Shown in pieces: positions 13,401-26,888 of a stretch of DNA of 64,000 bases. Under the pieces are notes generated by a model, which worked only from the letters and a program-made list of their open reading frames with translations, ran no database searches and was not told the DNA's origin. The stretch lies in assembly GCA_024305405.1 (NCBI GenBank), contig JAKNDB010000105.1:1612001-1676000 (forward strand). Direction: 5' to 3'. The position numbers and the translations under genes were made by a program. The DNA comes from Dirofilaria immitis. Taxonomy: Eukaryota > Nematoda > Chromadorea > Rhabditida > Onchocercidae. Within the stretch, counting starts at the first letter, position 1; each line of letters opens with the position of its first letter.

Positions 13401-15870
13401 GCATACGTTGAATTTGCTGCCAGACGACCAGGTCGACTCGTTGACGTCGCTGCTACATTTTCTATTTCCATTGCTTCAACTGAAAAAATTACCAGTTGGA
13501 TTGATTAATTTTCGAAAAATTTTTCGTAATTAAAAAAATTTGCATCGAATAATTTCATTTTGATCTTTAAAATATGGAGAAAATTAACGATTTCATCAAA
13601 ATGAAACTAGTCTGTAGCAAATAAAGATTTTTCTAATGTTATTAATAAATCTACCTCTGAAGTACAACAGTTTTCCAGCCCAAAACTTGGAAAATTTTAA
13701 TTGAATGAATGTATAGCAATTTTTTAGGCGCATGATTCAGAATCCTAAAGTTCTAGATGAAGTGTACTATAACAAAATTATGATAAAATAAAAATATGCC
13801 TGTACTGATTAAAAATAACAACTGGTAATCGGAGTGATGCTTGGTATTTTGAAGTTTTCTTGCTTACTCCTTTGAAAGAAAATCTCAGAAAAATAAACTC
13901 ATTTCCATGTAGGGCAATCGTATCGTTAAGCATTTATATTTACTTAAAAAAAATAAATCAATTAAAGGTTTGAAAATCATACTTAAAGCTCTTTCAACCT
14001 GCGTAAGAAGAGGCTCTACTCGATGCCAGTGATTAAGATATATTGTTACTTCTATCCAATTCATCAGCATCTGTAACCGATCGAAAAAAGTGTAAATCAG
14101 AAAAAAATTAGAAAAATAAAAGTGGAAAATATGGAAACATTCTCATTAAAGTAATCCGCTCACTTGTCCGTTCTTCAATTACAGAGTCTAAAAGATTTTT
14201 TGAACATAAAAATTATTGGTACCAAACAAAAGCATGAAATTTGCAACTAATTCTCGAAAAAATTCAAAACCATTGCACCTTGTGAAAAAATGAAATAATT
14301 TCCGGTTAATGATAATGACTTCTTAATCACCAATATATAAAGAAACGTACAATACCGAATAGCCACAAATATCAAACAGATACACATATAAACGTTCTAC
14401 AATGGAACAAATCTTTAGAAATACCTCGATAATATGTTTTGGTGAAGTGCAATATTCTCGTATTCCACGACCATATAATTTAGCAGCTTCTTGCAATTGC
14501 CCCATAGCAATTTGTTGCTCAAAAAGATCATGCATGGTGCGTCTTGTGGATTCCTACATCATTATTTTTTTTTGTGAGAAACATCAATTTTTACTAAATT
14601 CGTCTTAAAAATTAAGTAAAACATTGCAAACTAATATAATAACTTATAACAAACTAATATGAAATAAATGATTTCATTAAATCCTGATTTTTACTGAAAC
14701 CAGGAAATTTCACTTCAATGTCCCACCTTAACTCCTTCTTCTTTTTGCCTTTTGAATTCAGCTGCAAGCATATCCAAACGAGCTTGAGACTTTGCAGTTG
14801 TTGCATCCATCCACTGTGAATTCAAACGAGGCAAATCATCTACAGTATTCATATCCATGGAAATAGTAGCTGAGTGCGATTCAAGGGGTACTGTACGCAG
14901 TGCATTTAAACGGTGATGAGCTGCTAGATATACTTGTACATTTGAAGTATGCTGCAAATTAAAATAACTGACTCCTCGTAATTTTGAATTTCTCATACCA
15001 GATTTATTTATTAGCTATTCAAGAAACACTGTTACTGAATTAATTTATATCTTGTAACTCTAATTTCTTTCGTATAAAGGCAAATTAAAATTAATGAAGA
15101 TAAAATTAAAATAGAAGTAATAGACTACCTCGACAATATAATTGATAAGCATAATTAATGCATCTTTTTGTAGTGGAGGACAAGTATCGGCTGTGAACAA
15201 CAATCGATTAATCAAAGCATAACCTAGAATGATTTATTGCTGAAAAATATGCAGAGTGTTCTGACAGTACAATATATATATTAATGCCCAAATTAAATGG
15301 TTAACTTAGCTAACAAAAATTAGACCTCAAAAATTATTAAAGCTTGCATTTATCAGACTTTATTGAATAGCATAGAAAGTATTGACAGAATTTATAAGAA
15401 AATGATTTCACTGAGACACTACTATATATATATGACACTTTTTTCTACTTCAATTTTATGACATAAGACAAGGATTTTCAAAAATTTAACACTACTCTGA
15501 TGAAATATTTAAAACTGAGATGACATATTAAAATTACCTTTATAACTAACTCGAATTGCTTCCAAATCGAATGGTACAGAATTTACAACATTCTGCGGGG
15601 AGCTGGTACAAAAGAAATTTTTGAAGAACATTACCTACAATGTATTAAAATGAGCATCTAATTTTTGATAATAAAACAAGAGCCAGTCCAAGTGAAAAGT
15701 AATAAACCTAAAGAGAACTTACCATTTTCTCCAGGAAGTACTGGTGAAACTATAGCCTGACCAACAAATTCATCATCAACCTCATTTGCATTATTCAAAT
15801 CGAAATCCGCGTCATCAATGGGTTCTTCCACATGCGCATCCATCGCTTCGTCCGGATCTGGCACCGACAT
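10416..15870 (-). CDS. csn-1: COP9 signalosome complex subunit 1 (CSN1/GPS1)
   Basis: Fourteen minus-strand exons: 15723-15870, 15538-15602, 15129-15223, 14727-14951, 14425-14553, 13983-14070, 13283-13479, 12804-13028, 12088-12243, 11705-11821, 11400-11576, 11164-11211, 10749-10858 and 10416-10616. CSN1 is a PCI-domain scaffold of the COP9 signalosome, the nuclear/cytoplasmic complex that removes NEDD8 from cullin-RING ligases. Visible signatures: an acidic N-terminus (MSVPDPDEAMDAHVEEP), the ADTCPPLQKDAL helix, the RPN7-like helical repeat LYGRGIREYCTSPKH, and the PCI winged helix IVQYFTPYAVADM through ARIDS. The C-terminal 100 or so residues are Ser/Thr/Gln-rich and acidic, longer and more divergent than I expect for CSN1. 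Exon 2 (run at 15597-15600) and exon 10 (run at 11751-11755) each need one extra base to stay in frame; with these the coding length is exactly 661 codons. The gene is divergent from mes-2. Confidence 0.9.
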
Positions 15871-16982
15871 TCTTTTGTATTCATAAAACTTTATTCCCTG
15901 AATTATAGAAACAGCTACTCAGAACAAAAAACTACTGGAAGGAACATGCCGACAGGGTGAAGAAAGTTATGATACAGATAGGAAAAACAAGAAATCACTC
16001 ATATATATTAAAATTTCAGTTGAAGACAACGACACTAGAAGAAGTGCTGATTATATCTGATATTAACTGAAATTCAATATTTTTTCTATCTTTGACGATA
16101 TAACTGATTAGAAGCATGTAATGTTGTATGAACTTCCGCCAAATGATGGTATTGGTATTTCTGAATAGTTCATGCTACACAAAAATCAAAAGTTATCAAT
16201 TGAAGTCATAATTCAGGCATAATGCATTCAGTTGATGACCATCAGTCAAGATGCAATAATCCCAATTATCGCAATGCACTACAACCACAGTAATATAAAT
16301 CAATTATTTTATTAAAATCAAATCTTCCTACACTCCCGATATTATCATATCAAATGTAGCGCTCCAGATAAAACACCATTCCGGCACTCCGTGCTCTATT
16401 TCTAATCCTATGATATTCCGTAGATCTTTCGAGAAAGTCTGAAGTGAAGAAATAGTTCACTAAATTGAGTTGCGATTGATAAATACAGAAATAGGAGCAT
16501 ATCAAATAAGTGGAGAGTGAGAGTGGAAGAGGTTGTGGGGAACAAGAGGGGTTGAAATGAAAGCGAAAAAGAAGTGCTATTGTGACTATTATTTGAGGAT
16601 GATGGTGAAAGTGAGGGAAATAATGTGAGAGATGAAGTGGCAGCAGAGATTGATAAGAAGTTGCTAAGTTAAGGCATGGTAACAAATATCCAGATGGCTA
16701 TGGCGATGGTTGTGGCAGAAATTTTGCGAAAAGATAGTGACCAGCGTGGTATGAAGGATGGCGAAGGAGTTCTTCAGTCTGGCTTCATCTGATGATTCAT
16801 CTGTATTCTACTAAGGTAGAGCGAACGGATTAGTCATTTCAGCTTTTATTTCTGCTCAAGAAAAGAGAGGAGTAGGAATCAGCGTGCTGTTGCAGTTCTC
16901 TTTCACATTCGATCAGAGAGAACTGGTCAAGAATTTAACATGACTAGAAAGATGGCTTAAGCTTTTCAGTAACAATCGTAAT
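15871..16982. promoter_or_regulatory. Shared divergent promoter region of csn-1 and mes-2
   Basis: The region lies between the csn-1 ATG (minus, 15870) and the proposed mes-2 ATG (plus, 16983). No coding exon is evident. The mes-2-proximal part (about 16500-16760) is purine-rich on the plus strand and less AT-rich than its surroundings, as might be seen for a promoter or 5' UTR. No specific factor site was recognised. Confidence 0.4.
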
Positions 16983-17764
16983 ATGGATACTCCCAACAGT
17001 AGTCGTAGTATTGGCAAAAGAGGAATCAAAAATGATGGACAAGTAAGCCGTGGAGCAAAACGACGTTGCTTCAAAAGGATCAATTAAAGGAAGATGTCCG
17101 TAACTTGTATTATCAAAAAATTGAATTTGAATTTTTGAAGTTATTTGGACCCTTTCTTGGGAAGTATCTTCTCTTTATATACGAACAATCTAATTTGCTT
17201 CTTGAAACCAGATTCTTCCTAGAGAATATAAAGAGAAGATTAGTTTTCACGGATAATTGTAATTTTATCATGAGTAACTGCCATAACATTGCTGAATTTT
17301 CAATTTCTTTTGATTGCAGGTTGGAAATGAGGATTCTCATGAAGAAAAGCCATTCAAAGGATGGAAGGAAGACGAGGATATTCCACTTCCCAAGTACTTG
17401 TGTGATGATGTGGCTCGAATTTATGAAGATGTTATGAATAGATATAGAAACATGATTGATGCTGAAGGCCTTGTAAGTTTGCAATTTCTACAGTTCAAAT
17501 TAACTGAACGTTCTCAATTCTGGTTTAAAAGCTTTGCAAAAATTTTTAAAACATTTCCAATCAGCTGTGAATTGTAATATGCTTTTGAAATTATAATTCT
17601 AGAAATTGTATCACAAAATGCTGCGCGAAGAACCACGCAAGAAATATGCAGTAAGTTTTACCACTAGAATCATCTTTTAGTATTAGACTATCACATTTTT
17701 CATAAATTTTGAAGAATATAATTGATATAATATATGTATGTGTGTGTGTGTTGATTTATAATTG

Positions 17765-17795
<31 letters not shown>

Positions 17796-20700
17796 GCATT
17801 GAATTGTGAAACATCGATCATTTTTGAACTTGGTAATAACAGAAGTGTGGTAATAAAACTTGTAATGAGTTTTAAAGTTGTCAGCAAGATGTAAAGAACA
17901 TCGTAAAGATTCAGAAGATACAAATAGTTTGTGATTACCAGTTTACTCAGAAAAATTAACGCAGTATTAATGAACAAACATGTTTCTTTGATTTATTTTT
18001 TTATCTGCATTTTTATTCCCAGTCTAGAAATTCCAGTAATCTGTACATTGGAGCACAACAGGATCCATTTTATGATAACTATTAACATATTAAAAACATA
18101 TTGCATCCCAATTATTCACAAAATTCTAGTAAAAGGAACATGAACGGAACCATAATAGATTTCTTCATATTTTATGTAAATTTTTGCAGACATCGAGCAA
18201 AGTGAAACCTTTAAATCTGAAATCAATGCCGGAACAACCAACATATTTCACATTGCGATCAGCAATGAATGCAGTTCTACAGAAATGTCCTTCAAAATGC
18301 ATTGAAGCTGTTATGAGCACACCACGAATGCAGTACTGGACACTTACTGAATGCAACATTCTGGTTTTTTTTTTTTAGTTTCCCTGTTTTTATTCTATGG
18401 CGTTTAATTCTTGATATTTGTCTTCATAGAATTTCTACTTTCAGTTCAATTTAAATTTGTTCAAATACGACAAGATTGAATTTTTTTTTTTGAAATTGAT
18501 ATTGAAATTAAAATTTGGTTCTATGTTACACTGCAGTGTGAAGATGAACGTACGCTTTCACATATTCCTTTTCTGGGCGATCATGAAGATGAAGATATTG
18601 GTTTTGGCGAAGAACTGTTAAAGACCTTTCAGGAAGTGAGTGATCAAAGATGAATGCTTAATATCAAATATCTATTAAAATTTCTTCTTAAACAACCATT
18701 TTTTTCCATAACTTGTTTTGCCAATGACATATTATTAAAGGGTATACATGGCACCAAAGTTGGTTGTGGGTCATTCATCAACGATCACATACTCTATCAA
18801 GTTTTGAAGAAACTATTTGATAAATATTCAGATATTGGTGCGTTTGAAGATGCTTACTTTTAAATAAATTATTTCGTTAATGATATTAATCTTCTGCCCT
18901 AAAAAATTATAGTTTAATCTAAATCCACTTATGAGAAAAAAAGAACTCAATACGTTTTTTTATCTCATTTTTCGAAGGTATATGAAACATTTATTAAAAA
19001 TACAGCAACTAAGCATTATTCTGTTTTATGATTATATTCATGTATTGATATAGATTTATATATAGCCTAAAGTTTTAGCAGATCAGGTTATATATAAAGC
19101 GGTTTACGAACAGTTTCCAAACAAAGCTTCAGTTCAGCAACTTCCATTTCTGTATGATTTTAATCTTATGCATTCTAGTAATAAATCTGACACATTTTTG
19201 TTTTGGATGCCCTTATTCTATCAATCGATTTAGGTGAATTTCTTATCTCTTTTATCATTAGTAGTATTTCGTTTTTACTTAGATTTGAAGATCTAAAGCG
19301 ACGCTTTGGTGCATCAGATTTATTCACAGAAGATAGCGATCAATCAGAATTTCTGGATACAAAAACACTTCATTCGTTCCAACTTCTATTGTGTAATCGC
19401 TGTCTCACATACGATTGCCTTATTCATGGTTCATTTTTTCTTCTACTTGATAGCAACAAAAAATTCGACTAATAAGCTGCATGAATTTTCTTTACAGTTT
19501 AAGAAATGTTTTTATCCTCATGATTTTTCGAAATTTCCACTCTCTTGCCGATTTCGCTATTTCGTTTCACATTATAAAATTTTCAAATATTTTGTAATTT
19601 CATTATTTGATTGGAAAGATAAGCCTTAGGTGTAAATGCGACAGAGATGGAAGTCCGACGACGTCGTGGAGTAACAAGTGTTGAATCTTGTGGACCACAA
19701 TGTTTCAGGCATTTGACAAAAGAAATGGTTGGGCCTGATTTGTTTGGAATAAATGATGGATGATTTTTGAATTCGCTTTTGTATCAAATCTTTTTCATTA
19801 TCTGCAACTTATATAGAGTTTCTTATTAGCGGAAGAGTCCTATTTAAACTAGGAAGCAGATTCCATCCGAAAGTAATTGGGTGAAATCTTGATAGTTTAA
19901 CTGTTTTATTCTGTACTTTGGCGAATAGTTGAAATTTCTTCATTTTAACAGTTAATAAAGGAAACGAGATAGATAGATTTCCAGACTTTTTTAAATGGCG
20001 ATATAGGTAAACCATTTTAATTTCTGTATTTAATGAAATTTTTGATTTATGGCAAGATTTATTCATTTTTCAAAAATTGATGCTTATAGGAGGAAGCAAA
20101 ACGTCGTTGTGTTTCTCCACCAGATGCAAAAACGATTAATGCCATATTAAATATAAAGACAGAAGATATCAGCTGGACTCCACAACAAGAAGCAATGTTT
20201 ATTGCTTTACGGCGCACTTATAAAAATGATTTTTGCAAATTAGCTGAAGTTCTAAATCTGGTTGTAGAAAGTGCACCACCAAAGTCTTGTCGAGAGGTAC
20301 TTCTAATATTAAATTATACAAAATATAATTTTTGCAAAACCATTAAGATCTTCTAGTATATATTATTTTTTCATATTTCAGTTGTATGCATATTCCTTCC
20401 GTACAGCACCAATATCTCCGAGAGCTGACGTTTCACCAAATTCACCACCAAAAAGAAGAAGTAATTTTCTTGTATTTTTAAAATTCTTTTAAAGTGATTT
20501 TGAAAGAAAAGTCTTACTTTAAATTGTTCCAGAACTTTTAAAAAAATTAAAGAAAAAGGCTTAAGAAATAGCATGAAAAAAAATTAACATGACATATGGG
20601 AGCATAATAACTAATTAAAAGTAGAAGATTGAATATATATTTCATCAGCAGTAATGATTAGTTTAATAATTATAATTAACAGCTACTACGGAATTATGAT

Positions 20701-22764
20701 TAAGTTTATTATTTCATCATTTTTGCTTTCAAATTTCTTTTACTTATAAGTGTTGATGAATACCTTATATTTGATTATCTTGAAAATATTTAAAATATAT
20801 TGTGCAAATTTCACATTTTTGTTCTTCACTTACATTTTTCTTTCTTGATCGTATTAATTCAATCATTACTATTTCCATTTTATTTATGTGAAATATCAAA
20901 GTATTTTGTATATGGAAATTTAGTTTTGCTTTGGAAATCTCTTATAAGTTATTGTTAGTTTTTGCTGTGGTGGGCATCGAAACATGTGCCCAAAATTTCA
21001 CTCTGTATTATATTAAAATTATCTTTAGGAATATGAAAGATCAACATCGTACATTTCGTGCTGTTAAATGGGCCAAAACGGAAGGTAAAGTTGGGAATAC
21101 CCACGTTTATGAACCTTGTTCTCACAGTGGACCTTGTTCGGTGGAAAATAATTGTTCATGTGTTAGCGTCGATAATCTATGTACAAAGTTTGTATATATC
21201 GTCCAATTTTCGGAAATTACAAATATCTATATTATTTAATGATTCAGTTTGCCAAACGATTCTTGTATTCCTAATTTCATCATTTAATTGAAGTCATGAT
21301 AATTTTAGATTTTGTCGCTGTGGTGAGCAATGTAAGTACAGATTTCCTGGTTGTCGTTGTGCACCAGGTTTGTGTCGAACAAAGCAATGTCAATGCTTCT
21401 ATGCTAATTGGGAATGTGATCCGGATGTTTGTAAATCATGCAAATGTGGTAAGTTGTTGATATTATTAAAAACACCAATGATGTATTAATTTCAATGTTG
21501 TATAAAGAGCTGAACTGGCTCTAAATTTTTTCTTAGCTTCTGTTCATGCCAAAGTTATTTTCAGTTTCACTTAGATTTTTGCAGATATTCTGGATGATCC
21601 TAATGTTGCAACATGCAAAAATGTAGCTATGCAGCGTGGTTTACAGAAAAAATTAGTTATTGCTCCTTCACAAGTACTTACTCAAGCATTTTTTCTGTCG
21701 TATTTTTATAGGACGATAATGTATAATTATGATATATCTACTACGTTGTATCTATGTTTCAGGTTGCTGGCTGGGGTTGTTTCGCAGAAGAAGATATTGA
21801 AAAAAATGATTTTATATCAGAATATTGTGGTGAAGTTATAAGTCATGATGAGAGCGAAAGGAGAGGCAAAATATATGATAAATTAAAATGTAGCTATCTT
21901 TTTGGTATGTTTTGATAATATATGTAATACAGCTGTTTTTTATATGATTTGGAAAGCAGAAAAATTCTTTAATCTGATTTAGTGGAATTTTAGTAAATTT
22001 AAAGAAATTATCGAATCTAAGTAAATTTCAATGGTGTCATTGAATTTTGTTAGGTTTAAATGATGAAATGGTAGTAGATGCTACCAGAAAGGGTAATGTT
22101 ATTCGGTTTGCAAATCACTCGAAGGATCCAAATTGCATGGCAAAAGTAAGTTGTTTTTTTTTTTCTTTTTTTTTTTAGTTATTTTGTAGCAGAGCTACAA
22201 GGAAATAAAAGATATTGCTGGTATTCAGTTTTGAGCAAATTTTTTTGGGGATTATAGCTATGAAATTATAATAGTTGTAACATTATAATTTTTTCCAGGT
22301 ATTTATGGTTAATGGAGATCACCGTATAGGTATTTTTGCTCGAAGACCAATTGTAGCAGGCGAGGAGCTCTTTTTGATTATTCATATAATTCTTACCAAC
22401 AGGTTAAATCTTGAAGTTCATGCACAAATTTTTATGTCATAAAATTGCCAACTTTTATAGTATTCGTTTTTAATGTAGGCAACTGTCTATTCATAGTAGT
22501 AATTGTACATGCGTACCGTGTGATATTGCAGTGGAATTATGTTCCTTTTTTTGAAATATATGTCAAGCTTCATCAGTTCAGCTTTTGCTCAAGAAATTTC
22601 ACGTGTTATTTTATATAATAATGTCTTGTACGATCTCATATCAAGAATAGGAAAGCTAATCAGTAACATTAAAGATGAGTAAATTCTTGATACTTGTTAT
22701 ATGATATGTTAATATCTTTATTTTCAGGTGAAATTTGTTTCGAAAGAACGTCCGAAACCGTGAG
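16983..22764 (+). CDS. mes-2: Enhancer of zeste / EZH2-type histone H3K27 methyltransferase
   Basis: Eighteen exons: 16983-17042, 17320-17472, 17603-17650, 18190-18363, 18537-18635, 18741-18837, 19082-19151, 19283-19428, 19630-19727, 20090-20296, 20382-20460, 21029-21187, 21309-21448, 21585-21673, 21763-21904, 22054-22145, 22299-22402 and 22729-22764. This is the catalytic subunit of Polycomb repressive complex 2, methylating H3K27 in the nucleus. Order of domains in about 664 residues: EED/SUZ12-interacting N-terminal region ([26 protein letters not shown]), the [20 protein letters not shown] motif, a SANT-like helix pair ([11 protein letters not shown]), a CXC pre-SET block with many Cys (about 435-530), and a SET domain with [25 protein letters not shown] and [12 protein letters not shown]. 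The last exon ends [11 protein letters not shown], matching the usual EZH2 tail. Two exons lack one base in a run: 20450-20454, and 22371-22375, where the SET motif DYSYN follows in the next frame. The exon 11/12 junction is the least certain. The start is set by a strong donor (CAA|GTAAGC) after 20 codons. Confidence 0.92.
17764..17794. repeat. (TA)n microsatellite in a mes-2 intron
   Basis: A run of alternating T and A, preceded by a short TG-rich stretch at about 17736-17751, inside the intron between mes-2 exons 3 and 4. Confidence 0.85.
19743..20066. repeat. Dispersed repeat, copy 1, in mes-2 intron 9
   Basis: Blocks in this intron recur, diverged, at about 25900-26060. Shared words include atttaaactaggaa, tttcattat followed by tgca, and cttcatttta/cttcatttca, in the same order. 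It may be an old interspersed repeat, or the source of a partial duplication of the mes-2 locus. Confidence 0.5.
22479..22496 (+). CDS. mes-2: Possible alternative last exon of mes-2
   Basis: After the donor at 22402 the first acceptor (AATGTAG at 22478) opens a five-codon exon (ATVYS) ending in TAG, upstream of the family-like last exon at 22729-22764. If used it would replace the conserved post-SET tail [11 protein letters not shown]. It is phase-compatible. The downstream exon is preferred because its product matches EZH2 proteins. Confidence 0.3.
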   Translation, partial: ATVYS

Positions 22765-25700
22765 AAAATATAATTGCCTACGATTTTTTATGTATTATAA
22801 AAGATATTTCTTTTGTTTTTGTTTTGAAAAAAATTTATTTTTTCAAAACATCTTTACTATTTACTGTTATTATTTGGACGTCAAAATTTCGTGACTATTA
22901 AGATTAAAATTTCGTTGTTTTGTGCTTGATTCTTAATTGATATCAGCTCTGAAACATTCAAAATGGATCGAAAATAGTTGTACAGTGAATTTGCCTTTGA
23001 TCTTATGATTTTGTTGAAATAATTGATATGTCTTGACGATCTTTTTATCATAATGATTATCGTTATTCGGGTTTTATTCCTAATTGTGATTCAATTTGTT
23101 CAGATTTTCTGAGTCTTCAATGCATATCGTAAATTCCATCTGTTTTCATGCATAATAAATACATAGCAACTACGATTATATATGCAAAACTTTTCTTAGA
23201 GACGCACTGAACTGGAAGGAATTGAAAAATAAGCTCAGAAGTTGTGAAATTGTTCAAATTAATACTGAAGAAATATCTAACATGCATGTTTATCAACGAC
23301 AAGCATGAATTTCGGAGCTAATTTGTTCGAGGTCTGCTTACAGAATTTGATAAAATCAAATGTTGAGCACACATGTCATCCTTAATACAAATAGCAGTAA
23401 TTTTAATTGCATTTATATGATGCGGAAGGGATATAACTCCAACAAGGTCTGAGAAATTAATCAATTAATTAGTGGCTTTATAGTGGTGGCTGTCCAGTTT
23501 TCAGTTAAAGTTTTAAGTCCATTATTTACTGAACAAGTTGCTCGAGGACTGTTCCATTTAAAATGATAGTAAGTTCTGAAATGGAGATGATATTTTGTTG
23601 CTTCGAATTTTAGGTGAAACTGAAGGCTACTGTTTATGACATGTTGCAAGATTCTGGAGATTTGTCGAAAATGTGTGGTTCAAAAAAAAATAAGTGGCTT
23701 AAAACTTTTTAGGAACCCTAGTCTCGAGGTTTATTGCAATAGTAAGATCGAGACAGCAACTTTTCAGAAGACCTGTTAAAACAGTTTGCAAATTAATGGG
23801 GATGCCGAATTTGACTTCTAATTTTATTATGAATTATTATGAATTTATCTCGGTCGTTGGAAGATATTTCTTGTGCTCAAAGTGATACGAAAAAAATAGT
23901 CAAAAAAATATTATAGATTGATGGACATTCGCATAATTTAGTAATTCCAATATCAAATCAAACAGACATGTAAACTAAACTGGCAATAAGCAATAAAAAC
24001 AAAAAGTTGTTGAACTGTGGTTGAAGTTCGGTGATTTAGCTCTATATACAAATATATTTTTTGATTCAATTTTTCGTTGTCTACTAGAAAAAGATGTGTA
24101 AAATAGTTGAATGAAGTAAGGCAATGTGAATTTTAAAGACTAACGAAATTGCAAAACTTTTTGAAATACTGAATTTTTACGCTTCACATTATTTATTTTA
24201 TTGTTAACATTCTTACTCATAGTTTGCTTCCATAGTTCTGGGATACATATTTTCTCTTTAGATCTTAAGAAACAAAAATTTATGTGCAAATGAAATGGAA
24301 TGTTAAGATCTCAAAGCTTAAATGCCGAATCTTGAAATTAAGCATGTGTTCGTTAAATGAAGTGACTATTTGTCAATGATCAAAACTTATTATTTCTGAA
24401 TGGTACGTACTCGACATAACACAAAAAAAAGTTAGAAAAACGATAATTTCTCCAATATTGGAGCTTATAAACTCCAAAGCAATCTTTTATTGAAAATTGC
24501 GTTCTTTACTATATATATCACAGTGTATCAAAATATCTTCATAATTCTGTTTTGAAATTAATCTACAATGCACATGTGTTATGTTTGAATAGTACAATTG
24601 ATTTTGGAAAAGTAAACTTTTTGCTTTGTTGTCAAATATATGCAAATCATTGCCTTTATAAGAAATTTATTCGAAATATGATGCCTGATAAAAATGAATC
24701 ATTTTGAACTTTGATTGTTAGCTTTCTTCATGAAGGAAGTTGAGAATTAAGAATTTTGAAAAATTGCTATTTTATTCGAACTGCTATTTTATTTTTTTCA
24801 TTTATTCAGGAATGAATCATTTTGCTAAAACTCGACGTAAATAAAAATGCTGAAATCTTCACTAAATGTTTTTTTTTCATGCACCACTCCCAACCTATTC
24901 TTTCATTTAAGAAATTTCTCAGTATCGCAAAGACCGCATAGCTGATAAGAATTCTGCATCCAACTAAATAATGATATTTTAAAATTCTTCATTTAAATAA
25001 ATTATAACCAAGGCTGCTTTTCAGGAGCTGAACGAGTTTTGAATAGAAATTTCGGCGCATCTCTTCTAAAATCACAAAATTTCTCCAAATTATTCAATTT
25101 TGAAATTGGGTTAATGAATTCCTCCAAATTTCTTGCATCGTGATTGTGGAAAGAAAGTATAAAATAATATCTACTCATTTCCATTTCAAAATTTTTCAAA
25201 TTTTAATTTTCATAGATGATAGACAGTGAGCCAAACAATTCCAATGAATGCTTATGGTGATATTAATAGGCGTTATCATGATTTGTTGAGAATATTTCGG
25301 ATAAGCCTGACACATTTCTTCCTTCACCAAATATTTTTAAAAATGCAATCAAAGAACTGGACAGTTTTCGTGAAGATTTTACTAAATTCATTATTTTTTG
25401 ATCATAATCAGTAAGTAGCAAGTTAATCAAAGGATAAGTCATACTAGTATTCTTTGATTATCATTGGTTAAATTACTTGCATGATTATGATTATAACAAT
25501 GCTGAGCTTTATATATTCATAGAAGCGCTAAAAATGACCTGTGGAGAATTAACGATCTTGACATTACGAATACTATTATTAAGTCATTTTCGATCCATGT
25601 CTGAAATTAATTAAAAGAATCTTAAAAATTCAAGCAAAAAGTTCTGTCAACCCATGCGGAAGTAAGAATTTTGGATTAATTCGAGTTACATAATTAAGCA

Positions 25701-25899
25701 AAACTAAAATATGACAGTGGAATGGCTGTCTTAGTAACCGCTTCATTCTGAAACATTTTTATATAAACCCTTCAAACTTAATAACAAATTCCCGCATTTC
25801 TCGCATTTTATAAGCCTTAGGTGTCACATAATAGAATAGGTCTGGCATGCTTACAGTGAAACACCCTTGCGCACTACAGTACTTCAGACCCAGGTATTC
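22765..25899. other. Intergenic, mes-2 3' flank
   Basis: AT-rich sequence downstream of mes-2. Short frames (for example 25226-25414) lack motifs and splice context. I see no gene here. Confidence 0.4.
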
Positions 25900-26240
25900 G
25901 CATTTTTACATCAAATTCCTTTCATTATTTGCAGCTTGTATAGATTAGCCGAATAACTCAATTTAAACTAGGAAACAAATTCTGTAGTTTACTCACATTT
26001 CGTTCTACATTTTAGTGAATGGTTAAAACTTCTTCATTTCAGTACCTTCAAATTGCGGAAAACGGGATAAATAGTAATCAAAAGTTGAACCGAAACTCCC
26101 GAATCTTTACTTGCAACAAGCTTATATTTGATACTACACATGGAATAAAATATAAACAAGAAATTAACCAAACATAGATTTCTCAGTCTCATATCAGTAA
26201 TCCATCTATTTGGGCTCCACGTATTCATAAATGCATTTCA
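25900..26240. repeat. Dispersed repeat, copy 2, related to mes-2 intron 9
   Basis: This is the second diverged copy of the repeat at 19743-20066, same orientation. Just upstream, at about 25815, the word ataagccttaggtgt also matches the mes-2 exon 9 acceptor (19619-19633). The related DNA may therefore begin at that exon border. Confidence 0.45.
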
Positions 26241-26888
26241 TATGCCCACCTAATAAGATCCACGCCCCGTAATCAATCTATCGAGAACCATTTTTTAATC
26301 ATGAATCCATAAAACCAGCAATTCTAACGCTACGATGCACAGTTTGAGTTAAGATTAAAATTAAATTTATGGACATGAGAAATTACAAGCACAACAATGA
26401 TAAAAACAAATGATGAAAAGTTATTTGAGAATCAACATATTATATACAAAAGGACAAAAAAACACTAAAATCATTTTCCGAAAGACATATATTTTCAATT
26501 CCATCAACGAGCAACAAAGATTAAAAACAAAAATCTTAAATTTTAAAATCACCTCGAAAAGCAAAACCAAATTTTCCTCACATTTAAAAAGTTGTATTGT
26601 CTTCTCACCAAAGAAAAACACTATTTCTCAAGTTTGACATCAGAAGAAAAAATGAACCAGTTGATAAATTTATGAGTGGTTGCAACAGAAAATGTACGCA
26701 ACGGTATAAAATCTATCAGAACAAACACTGAAAATTAAATTGACTATACTGGCTTCATTTGAATTGAAAAAACTCATAAAGAGATATCTGTTCCTGTTTG
26801 CGCCTCTATTTCTAAAACTGGAAACGAAGATAATGAGGTATGGATATCACGGAAAATAACTTCTGCCATTATGTATATCTCTTCGTTT
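26241..26888. other. Intergenic, cyl-1 3' flank
   Basis: No coding exon is seen. The segment nearest 26888 is the expected 3' UTR of cyl-1. Confidence 0.4.

Noticed and set aside
17066..17437. Long plus-strand frame reading through the first mes-2 intron
   Set aside because: A strong donor at 17043 and acceptor at 17319 give a phase-0 join, and the intronic translation has no similarity to E(z).
17113..17484. 123-codon minus-strand frame opposite mes-2 exon 2
   Set aside because: It is the antisense shadow of a clear mes-2 exon and intron; it has no motif.
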